Source: an uncultured Anaerolineae bacterium
GTDB taxonomy: Bacteria > Chloroflexota > Anaerolineae > Anaerolineales > Villigracilaceae
Assembly (NCBI GenBank): GCA_903854805.1
Contig: CAINXK010000486.1
Span: 1 to 5,864, forward strand
DNA length: 5,864 nucleotides
Direction of reading: 5' to 3'
The number at the start of each line of letters is the position of its first letter. The stretch's first letter is position 1. Below the pieces are notes generated by a model. It ran no database searches. It had not been told where the DNA came from and was given only the letters and a program-made list of their open reading frames with translations. This document shows positions 1 to 5,491 of this stretch, piece after piece. Made by a program: the position numbers and the translations under genes.

Positions 1-366
1 ATAAATAGGACACGAATTGGCTGATTATAGTAGACTCGCCAGCACATTGCAAGCACGTGTCCAGACAAGAGTGCGCTTCAGGTTTTCGGAGATCGTATAA
101 ATCAGTATACAGTTCTTGCTTTTCAGTTGTGACCTGCCCTCTCAGCAACCATCTCAGGCCAAAAGTCAACAGAAAGTGTATAGAAATAATATGGCGTGAG
201 AGCGGGAAGTTCTTAACCGGTGCATTTGATGGCTGCGTCAGGCAGCCTGCGAGCAAGCACAGCCGGATGCAGGGCCATAGAAAAAAGAAAAATCGTCAGG
301 ATCTGACACAGCTGCCCTGGCCGGCCTTACAATTTGGACAACTCTAAACCGAACCAACTGCGGGTT

Positions 367-397
367 TTGCAATTCTATGCTATATTTATTTTATACT
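367..397 (+). promoter_or_regulatory. Possible sigma70-type promoter for the membrane protein gene
   Basis: TTGCAA (367-372) could be a -35 box and TATACT (392-397) a -10 box, with a 19-base spacer that is slightly longer than ideal. They lie in the AT-rich stretch just before the gene and would give a leader of roughly 34 bases. Other A/T-rich hexamers nearby could serve instead, so the exact boxes are tentative. Confidence 0.3.
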
Positions 398-423
398 TAG
401 TGCAATAGGAACCATCGATTCAA

Positions 424-429
424 GAGGAG
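424..429 (+). promoter_or_regulatory. Ribosome binding site GAGGAG
   Basis: GAGGAG lies 8 bases before the ATG at 438. It is a strong Shine-Dalgarno match at normal spacing and fixes the start of the 304-residue protein. Confidence 0.75.
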
Positions 430-437
430 TAGGTTTC

Positions 438-1352
438 ATGAAAAGACCGCAGAAACCTGAATTTGAAAAATTGCCCGGGGTGCTTCGCAGGCTGCTCGGC
501 CTACAGGAAAACCGGGCCGCCCGCCAGCCAGGGATTTCACACTGGTCCGGGCAATCTGCAACGGATGCCCCCACCCAAACCCGTGTAGCAGATAAGACCA
601 GCCAATTTAAGATGCAGGTGCCAAGAAATGTCAGCTCTACTCCACTACAAAACCCAACCCTGCCGCACCCGGCCAGCCATGTAAGCAATCCATCCGTCCT
701 AGCGCCCCCGCCGGCAAGATTAGTTACCAGCAAACCCAAGGCACCTACCAGGCGCTTTTTTGAACTCGCCAAAACTCTGCCTGCGTTCTGGACCGTTGCC
801 AGCCTGATCTCGCTGCTTGTCAACGTGATCCTGATCGTGGTGCTGGCCCTGCTCGGTCGCGAATTTTTTGTACTGAAGGCCATGCTGGGTGATAAATTAC
901 TCGGCGGCCTGTATGAAAACTTCATCTATATGGACCAGGCTCATATCCAGACCAACATTACCGTGGCCGATTCAATCCCGATCAATTTTAATTTACCCAT
1001 CAGCCAGGATACCGTGGTGGTGCTGACCCAGGACACTGTCATCAACGGCGCGAATGTGCGCATCAATACTGGCGGAGTAAGCATCAACAGCTCGGCCAAC
1101 ATCGTCCTGCCAGCGGGCACCAACCTGCCCGTCCACCTCGAGATAAACGTGCCGGTCACCACAACCGTCCCGATCAAAATCAATGTCCCGGTCGACATCC
1201 CGCTCCAGCAAACCGAGCTGCACAAACCCTTCATCGGTCTGCAACAGGTAGTGGCCCCGTTCTACAATCTTTTGCAGCCCCAAATGAAAAACCCCCTGGA
1301 CATGCAGATCTGCGAGCCTTACTCAGCCTTGTGTGCCGACTATTTCAAGTAA
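438..1352 (+). CDS. Single-pass membrane protein with beta-rich outer domain, function unknown
   Basis: This is a 304-residue protein that I cannot assign to a named family. Residues 1-115 are polar, low-complexity and rich in Pro, Ser, Thr and Ala (for example PSVLAPPPAR near 86-94), ending in a basic stretch (TSKPKAPTRR, 97-106). One strongly hydrophobic helix spans about 116-139. The basic residues before it suggest the N-terminus is cytoplasmic and the rest lies outside the membrane. Residues about 170-260 are dominated by alternating V/I/N/T/P, with a repeated INVPV (237-241 and 248-252), which suggests beta-strands. The tail carries two Cys (292, 299) that could form a disulfide. There is no N-terminal signal peptide and no catalytic motif. 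The ATG at 438 is backed by a strong ribosome binding site. It appears monocistronic, since 387 non-coding bases follow. A role in the cell envelope is possible but is inference. The gene call is firm; the function is open. Confidence 0.85.
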   Translation: MKRPQKPEFEKLPGVLRRLLGLQENRAARQPGISHWSGQSATDAPTQTRVADKTSQFKMQVPRNVSSTPLQNPTLPHPASHVSNPSVLAPPPARLVTSKPKAPTRRFFELAKTLPAFWTVASLISLLVNVILIVVLALLGREFFVLKAMLGDKLLGGLYENFIYMDQAHIQTNITVADSIPINFNLPISQDTVVVLTQDTVINGANVRINTGGVSINSSANIVLPAGTNLPVHLEINVPVTTTVPIKINVPVDIPLQQTELHKPFIGLQQVVAPFYNLLQPQMKNPLDMQICEPYSALCADYFK

Positions 1353-1670
1353 ACTGCCCGCCAAAAAACTTCGGTTCTCCCCAGATTAGCGGGGAAAAAT
1401 ATTACATCCAGACTCTCGCTGGCTTGTGCGTAACAAGCGCAGTAATTTCAGGGACCATTGTGGGTGTTTTTATCACGAATAAGTGCCGAATGGACGAATG
1501 ACACGCAGTTTTTTTGGGAAACATCGCGGAATAGCGTTGATTGATTGTGCCCCGCTGCCGTGCTGAGAGCCAAAACTTGGTGCCCAACTGCCGGCACATC
1601 ATCCGGGGACTTGAACCGTACCAGAGACTCGCAGTCTGATCGGCACGTAAAAAAGGTTGGCGAAAAGGGG

Positions 1671-1698
1671 TTTACAATCTCGGCATGTACATTATTCA
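1671..1698 (+). promoter_or_regulatory. Weak candidate promoter for the M16 pair
   Basis: TTTACA (1671-1676) followed after 16 bases by TATTCA (1693-1698) is the best sigma70-like pair I can find before the M16 genes. The -10 box is poor. A start near 1705 would leave a leader of about 35 bases containing the GGAG site at 1731-1734. Confidence 0.22.
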
Positions 1699-1730
1699 AA
1701 AATAGGCAAACATATCCACTGGTAGGGCCT

Positions 1731-1734
1731 GGAG
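1731..1734 (+). promoter_or_regulatory. Ribosome binding site GGAG before first M16 gene
   Basis: GGAG ends 5 bases before the ATG at 1740. This is short but acceptable spacing, and it supports that start. No in-frame alternative just upstream has a comparable site. Confidence 0.55.
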
Positions 1735-1739
1735 TATAA

Positions 1740-3029
1740 ATGACAGACTGTACTGAAGTTGTGCTCGAAAACGGTTTAAAGGTAATGCTCAAAGAAATCC
1801 ATACTGCGCCGCTCATCAGCCAATGGGTCTGGTACCGCGTTGGCTCAAAAGACGAGCCGACCGGATTGACTGGCGCTTCCCACTGGGTGGAACACATGCA
1901 GTTCAAAGGCACCCCGCAGTTCCCGGCTTCCGTGCTGGATAAAGCCATCGCCCGCGATGGCGGACAGTGGAACGCCTTTACCTTTCTGGATTGGACCACC
2001 TACTACGAGACCATGCCCGCCGCCCGCATTGACCTGTCTCTGCGCCTGGAAGCCGACCGTATGCTCAACAGCGAGTTCGGCCCCGAGGAAGTGGACTCTG
2101 AACGCACCGTGATCATCTCGGAGCGCGAAGGCAGCGAAAACGAACCACTCTTCCTGCTGGGCGAAGCCATGCAACAGGCTGCTTTCCGCGTTCACCCTTA
2201 CCATCACGAAGTCATCGGCGATATGGCCGACCTGTTGAGCATGACCCGCGAGCAGCTCTACAACCACTATCGCAGCTATTACCGGCCCAATAACGCCGTG
2301 CTGGCCCTGGCCGGCGATTTTGAGACCGGCGAAATGCTGGCACGCATCCGCGAACTGTATGCCGGGGTGCCCGCCGGAGAAAACCCGGCGCGCCTGCAGC
2401 GCCCGGAACCCGAACAGCCCGGCGAAATCCATCTGACGGTCGAAGGGCCCGGCGAAACCGCCTTCATGGAAGTGGCTTACCGCGCCCCGGCGGCCAGCGA
2501 TCCCGATTTCTTTGCGCTGGCCGTGCTGGATAGCCTGCTGGCTGGCCCCAGCAACCTGAACATGTTCGGCGGCGGCGGAATCTCCAACAAAACCTCGCGC
2601 CTGTACCACGCCATCATCGATAAAGAACTGGCCGTGGGTGTGCATGGCGGCTCCACAGCCACCATCGACCCATTCATGTACACATTCACGCTCACCGGGC
2701 ACCCCAGCAACCACCTCGACCATGCCCTGGCAGCCCTGGATGACGAACTCAAACGCCTGCAAGACCAGCTGGTTAGCCCGGCAGAAGTGGCACGCGCCAT
2801 CAAACAAGCCCGCGCCATGTTTGCCTACGGAGCCGAAAACATTACCAACCAGGCCTTCTGGCTTGGCTACGCCGAAATGTTCGCCTCTTACGAATGGTTC
2901 AGCACCTATCTGGAAAAACTGAGCCAGGTCAGCCCGGCGGATGTGCAGCGTGCTGCCCAGACTTTCTTTCAATCCCGCAATCGCGTTGTGGGGAACTATC
3001 TGCCCAGCGGCGCAGGAGCTGACCAATGA
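1740..3029 (+). CDS. M16 family zinc metallopeptidase, catalytic subunit
   Basis: This is a 429-residue protein of the M16B type (the mitochondrial-processing-peptidase-like fold of two related halves), a usual length for bacterial members. The inverted zinc motif HxxEH is intact as HWVEH (His48, Glu51, His52), followed by the family's typical MQFKGT stretch. The third zinc ligand is Glu128 in ERTVIISERE, about 75 residues later, at the expected distance. YRPNNAVLALAGD (181-193) is a classic M16 block that closes the first half. The second half has a glycine-rich loop (277-280) and SRLYHAI (286-292). No signal peptide or membrane segment is seen, so it probably acts in the cytoplasm on peptides or unfolded segments; the substrate cannot be read from the sequence. 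It overlaps the next gene by 4 bases, and that gene encodes a zinc-less homologue, which suggests a heterodimer with this chain supplying the active site. Middle blocks of the gene are very GC-rich. Confidence 0.95.
   Translation: MTDCTEVVLENGLKVMLKEIHTAPLISQWVWYRVGSKDEPTGLTGASHWVEHMQFKGTPQFPASVLDKAIARDGGQWNAFTFLDWTTYYETMPAARIDLSLRLEADRMLNSEFGPEEVDSERTVIISEREGSENEPLFLLGEAMQQAAFRVHPYHHEVIGDMADLLSMTREQLYNHYRSYYRPNNAVLALAGDFETGEMLARIRELYAGVPAGENPARLQRPEPEQPGEIHLTVEGPGETAFMEVAYRAPAASDPDFFALAVLDSLLAGPSNLNMFGGGGISNKTSRLYHAIIDKELAVGVHGGSTATIDPFMYTFTLTGHPSNHLDHALAALDDELKRLQDQLVSPAEVARAIKQARAMFAYGAENITNQAFWLGYAEMFASYEWFSTYLEKLSQVSPADVQRAAQTFFQSRNRVVGNYLPSGAGADQ
3015..3018 (+). promoter_or_regulatory. 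Ribosome binding site GGAG inside the end of the first M16 gene
   Basis: GGAG lies 7 bases before the ATG at 3026, within the last codons of the preceding gene. With the ATGA stop/start overlap (3026-3029) it supports coupled translation and roughly equal production of the two subunits. Confidence 0.65.
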
Positions 3030-4294
3030 ACACATCCCACTCCCTACCCGGCCCCGACGACATCACCCGGATTGTGCTGCCCAATAACATCACGATCCTG
3101 GTACGCTCCAACTTTAACAGCCCATCCGTCACCCTGAGCGGCTACCTGGCCACCGGCAGCCTGTTTGATCCCGACACAAAGCTCGGCCTGGCCGATTTTG
3201 CCACATCCGCCCTGATGCGCGGCACCCAGACTGGCAGCTTCGAACAGATTTATGACTCGCTAGAATCGGTCGGCGCGCACCTGGGTTTCTCTGCCGGCAC
3301 CCACACCAGCGGCTTTAGCGGGCGGGCCCTGGTAGAAGACCTGCCCCTGCTCTTTGATCTGATCTCCAACTGCCTGCGGCAGCCGATCTTCCCTGAAGAT
3401 GAACTCGAACGCCTGCGCACCCAAATGCTGACTGGTCTGGCCATGCGCGCCCAGGATACTGGCTCGATGGCCTCCATGACCTTCGACAAGCTCGTCTTCG
3501 GGGCACATCCCTATGCCCGCCCGGACGATGGCTACCCTGAAACCATCCGGGCCATCACCCGCGCCGATATGGTTGACTACCACAGCCGCTGTTTTGGCCC
3601 CAACGGGCTGACCATCGCCGTGGTAGGCGCCGTCAATCCTGATTTCGTTGTGGCCGAGATCAGCCGCACACTGGGTGATTGGCTCAACCCGCAACAGCCA
3701 GCCCTGCCGGCCCTGCCAACGGTCAGCCCGTTGAGTGCGCCGCTGCGCGAACACATCCCGCTGGCGGGCAAATCCCAAACCGACCTGATGGTCGGCGTGC
3801 TGGGCCCGCTGCGCCGCGACCCTGAATATCTGGCTGCTTCGCTCGGAAATTCTGTGCTTGGGCAGTTTGGCATGATGGGCCGCATCGGCGATGTGGTGCG
3901 TGAGCAGAGCGGGCTGGCTTATTACGCTTCATCCAGCCTGAGCGCCGGCACCGGCCCGGGCACCTGGGAAGTCAGCGCAGGGGTCAACCCCTCCAATCTG
4001 GAAAAAGCGCTCGACCTGATCGTCGCTGAGCTGCGCCTGTTCATCGAGAAAGGTGTCAGCCGCGAGGAACTGCAGGATTGCCAGGATAACTTTGCCGGAC
4101 GCCTGCCGCTTTCGCTCGAATCAAACGCCGGCGTGGCCAGTGCCCTGATCAACATTGAACGCCACCAACTCGGGCTGGATTACTACCGCCGCTACGAAGA
4201 TCTGGTGCGGGCCGTCACGCCTGAAATGGTGCTGGAAGCTGCCCGTAAATATATCAACCCCAACCTGCTGGTCACCGCTTCATCCGGCCCGTAA
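3026..4294 (+). CDS. M16 family protein, non-catalytic partner subunit
   Basis: This is a 422-residue M16-fold protein. It aligns through the family blocks (NNITILVRSNFNSPSVTLSGYLATGS near 20-45; GPNGLTIAVVGAVNP near 191-205; GMMGRIGDVVREQSGLAYY at 282-300) but has lost the zinc centre. The HxxEH position reads DFATS (57-61), and the residue matching the third ligand is Gly137. Such chains act as partners of an active M16 subunit, as in mitochondrial processing peptidase and bacterial M16B heterodimers. The Arg286 and Tyr299/300 region in the second half resembles the Arg/Tyr substrate-contact pair described for the family, so it may contribute to the active cavity from across the dimer. It has no signal peptide. 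Its start overlaps the upstream stop as ATGA, with its own GGAG site. A solo function cannot be excluded, but the coupling argues for a complex. Confidence 0.93.
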   Translation: MNTSHSLPGPDDITRIVLPNNITILVRSNFNSPSVTLSGYLATGSLFDPDTKLGLADFATSALMRGTQTGSFEQIYDSLESVGAHLGFSAGTHTSGFSGRALVEDLPLLFDLISNCLRQPIFPEDELERLRTQMLTGLAMRAQDTGSMASMTFDKLVFGAHPYARPDDGYPETIRAITRADMVDYHSRCFGPNGLTIAVVGAVNPDFVVAEISRTLGDWLNPQQPALPALPTVSPLSAPLREHIPLAGKSQTDLMVGVLGPLRRDPEYLAASLGNSVLGQFGMMGRIGDVVREQSGLAYYASSSLSAGTGPGTWEVSAGVNPSNLEKALDLIVAELRLFIEKGVSREELQDCQDNFAGRLPLSLESNAGVASALINIERHQLGLDYYRRYEDLVRAVTPEMVLEAARKYINPNLLVTASSGP

Positions 4295-4377
4295 AAGACC
4301 AGGGTGGCTATTCATGCACCCACAGGTTTTGCTTACAGGGCCGGTTGAATGCTTGAGAGAGTAGCAGGAGTTTTTAG

Positions 4378-4416
4378 TGGTGATTTGGGACGAGAGAACA
4401 TCGTCCCAAATCACCA
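4378..4416. terminator. Perfect 16-bp hairpin after the M16 pair, probable terminator
   Basis: TGGTGATTTGGGACGA (4378-4393) is perfectly complementary to 4401-4416, with a 7-base loop (GAGAACA). A G-T and an A-T pair can extend the stem outward. A run of five T's lies just left (4371-4375) and only three T's lie just right (4417-4419), so it is not a textbook intrinsic terminator in the plus direction. It sits 84 bases after the second M16 stop and before the acpS promoter, where a terminator is expected. It could instead be a dispersed palindromic repeat. Confidence 0.6.
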
Positions 4417-4464
4417 TTTGCGTTGCAGCCCAGGGATTTGAGGTCGGTTTTCAGGCAAGCAAAA

Positions 4465-4473
4465 TGATACAAT
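4465..4473 (+). promoter_or_regulatory. Extended -10 promoter for acpS, possibly leaderless
   Basis: TGATACAAT matches the extended -10 pattern TGnTATAAT at 8 of the 9 positions, counting n as any base. The likely start point, about 7 bases after the box, falls at 4480, the A of the acpS ATG. No good -35 box is present (the best is TCGGTT at 4444-4449, spacer 18), as is common for extended -10 promoters. There is no Shine-Dalgarno sequence between this box and the ATG. Confidence 0.5.
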
Positions 4474-4479
4474 CGGCGC

Positions 4480-4845
4480 ATGAGTCTGTATACCGGCGTT
4501 GATCTGCTTGAAATTTCACGCATCCAGGAAGCCATCGAAAGGCACGGCGAGCGCTTCTTAAAGCGCATCTTCACCCCGGCCGAACGCGAAATATGCCAGG
4601 GCAACCTGGCTTCCTTGGCAGCCCGCTTTGCCGCCAAAGAAGCCGTTGCCAAAGCGCTCGGCACTGGGCTGGGGAAAGTTGCCTGGACCGATATCGAAAT
4701 CCTGCGGGACGAATCTGGCGCGCCCGTGCTGAACCTGTCCGGACTAGCCCAGGCCCGCTCCAACGAACTATCCTTGCAGCACTGGTCGATCAGCCTCAGC
4801 CACACACGCGAATATGCCATCGCCATGGCCGTCGCCAGCACCTGA
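4480..4845 (+). CDS. acpS: Holo-[acyl-carrier-protein] synthase
   Basis: This 121-residue protein has the usual length for bacterial AcpS. The enzyme moves the 4'-phosphopantetheine arm from coenzyme A to a serine of acyl carrier protein, activating it for fatty acid synthesis in the cytoplasm. The N-terminal block GVDLLEISRI (6-15) carries the Mg-binding Asp8. RFAAKEAVAKALGTG (49-63) carries the second Mg ligand Glu54 and the conserved Lys58. SISLSHTREYAIA (103-115) is the family's C-terminal SxSH block. The FTPAERE stretch (31-37) is also typical. AcpS-type enzymes normally work as homotrimers. The gene lies 185 bases after the M16 pair, behind a hairpin, and has its own extended -10 box, so it is probably transcribed alone. 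The absence of a ribosome binding site, with the -10 box only 6 bases before the ATG, suggests leaderless translation. No key residue is missing. Confidence 0.96.
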   Translation: MSLYTGVDLLEISRIQEAIERHGERFLKRIFTPAEREICQGNLASLAARFAAKEAVAKALGTGLGKVAWTDIEILRDESGAPVLNLSGLAQARSNELSLQHWSISLSHTREYAIAMAVAST

Positions 4846-4875
4846 AAATGCGTATTTACTCACAAAAAGAGTTAG

Positions 4876-4917
4876 AAAAGGTAAGGGAGTGATCAGTTGA
4901 TCACTCCCTTACCTTTT
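4876..4917. terminator. Perfect 20-bp hairpin, probable bidirectional terminator
   Basis: The left arm 4876-4895 and right arm 4898-4917 are perfect complements with only GT between them; in practice the innermost pairs would open to form the loop. The arms end in AAAA on the left and TTTT on the right, so either strand's transcript would have a G/C-containing stem ending in U's. It lies between convergent genes, 30 bases after the acpS stop, and its right arm overlaps the TAA stop (4916-4918) of the minus-strand antitoxin gene. It probably ends transcription from both sides. Confidence 0.8.
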
Positions 4918-5491
4918 ACAGAAGCCCCATAGTTGCAATCTGTTTCTTGACCGCATCTGGATAGAAAGCTGCATATTCCACAAGTTTCTTTTGGTTCAGA
5001 ACATCCAATTCCCATTCGGATGTATTTCCCTTCCGTTTGCCCAGACACATCAAATAGATCAAATCCAAAAAAGCCTTTTCTGCCTGCGCCAGGTAGGTGT
5101 CATTCACTAGATCAAAGCCAAAAAACAGAGCTGGTTTTAGTTGGGAATATTCACAATCAACACCGGCTAAAACTATTTTTTTTGAGTGGCGGGTGGTGGC
5201 GAGAGACAATCCATACATACCTTGATTGATCACATCATATTTTGATAAAGCACTTTCAAAACTGATATAGCTCGGATAATAAAGCTGGGTGGCTAATTTC
5301 TCGACATCCAGCTTTTCCTGTTTTAATGCGTAAAAACCATGAGCGATTTGAAAAATCACCCCTGCATCCAGCATTCTTTTGACGGAAATTCTGAGATAGC
5401 CTTCTTCAGGAAATAATTTCTTCAGGTCTTTCATGCTGAAGAAATTTTTCCCCAAGGCTTCCACTTTTTGGGCTAATTCCTGTCTTTTCAT
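4916..5491 (-). CDS. AbiEi-family antitoxin of a type IV toxin-antitoxin pair
   Basis: This 191-residue protein has the look of AbiEi-like antitoxins. Residues about 1-57 form a winged-helix region (FFSMKDLKKLF near 17-27; ISVKRMLDAGVIFQIAHGFYAL, 35-56), probably for binding DNA at its own promoter. This is followed by the family block LATQLYYPSYISFESALSKYDVI (66-88) and, later, YLAQAEKAFLDLIYL (133-147), which matches the conserved EKAllD motif. AbiEi antitoxins repress their operon and counter the AbiEii nucleotidyltransferase without needing direct protein contact. The start codon overlaps the stop of the toxin gene upstream on the same strand (ATGA, 5488-5491), and no clear ribosome binding site precedes it, so it likely depends on coupled translation. 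The frame is intact. The region is clearly less GC-rich than the M16 genes (hand counts of three 60-base lines give 42-47%, against about 68% in two M16 lines), suggesting foreign origin. Confidence 0.82.
   Translation of the reverse strand: MKRQELAQKVEALGKNFFSMKDLKKLFPEEGYLRISVKRMLDAGVIFQIAHGFYALKQEKLDVEKLATQLYYPSYISFESALSKYDVINQGMYGLSLATTRHSKKIVLAGVDCEYSQLKPALFFGFDLVNDTYLAQAEKAFLDLIYLMCLGKRKGNTSEWELDVLNQKKLVEYAAFYPDAVKKQIATMGLL

Larger units (their letters stand above)
1..437. other. Non-coding leader region, no gene found
   Basis: I see no convincing gene here. An open frame at 57-347 (+) starts with GTG, has no ribosome binding site, is rich in Arg, Ser and Cys, and resembles no family I know. 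A small hairpin (GGCTGC at 231-236 pairing with GCAGCC at 242-247, 5-base loop) has no T-run after it, so it is not a clear terminator. The right end (about 360-437) is AT-rich and probably holds the promoter and leader of the next gene. The left part could contain the decayed end of a gene lying outside the window, but I cannot show that. Confidence 0.55.
1353..1739. other. Non-coding gap between membrane protein and M16 genes
   Basis: This gap is 387 bases long with no credible gene. The open frames crossing it lack ribosome binding sites, and one is mostly antisense to the peptidase gene. Two small hairpins are visible: TCCCC/GGGGA at 1378-1395, followed by A's rather than T's, and GCTTGT/ACAAGC at 1422-1438 with a 5-base loop. 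Neither is a textbook terminator. An 11-base match to a tRNA T-arm lies at 1607-1617 on the minus strand, but no complete tRNA can be folded around it. The right end should hold the promoter of the M16 pair. Confidence 0.55.

Noticed and set aside
57..347. Open frame of 96 residues on the plus strand
   Set aside because: It has a GTG start without a ribosome binding site, an odd Arg/Ser/Cys/Lys-rich composition, no recognisable domain, and lies in an otherwise non-coding leader region.
1378..1395. TCCCC/GGGGA hairpin after the membrane protein gene as a terminator
   Set aside because: It has only a 5-bp stem with an 8-base loop and is followed by A's, not T's, on the plus strand.
1545..1739. 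Plus-strand frame of 64 residues just before the first M16 gene
   Set aside because: It contains tRNA-antisense-like residues, has no ribosome binding site, and looks like translation of non-coding sequence. An N-terminal extension of the peptidase is ruled out because the frame ends in a TGA stop (1740-1742, codon 1737-1739 being the last sense codon region) and the peptidase has its own GGAG site.
1448..1999. Minus-strand frame of 183 residues crossing the gap into the M16 gene
   Set aside because: About half is antisense to the M16 gene, it has no ribosome binding site, and the sequence resembles nothing known.
1845..3035. Long minus-strand open frame (396 residues) opposite the M16 gene
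   Set aside because: It is antisense to a clearly recognised M16 peptidase; long shadow frames are expected in GC-rich coding sequence, and its composition (Gly/His/Ala/Val/Gln-rich) has no family signature.
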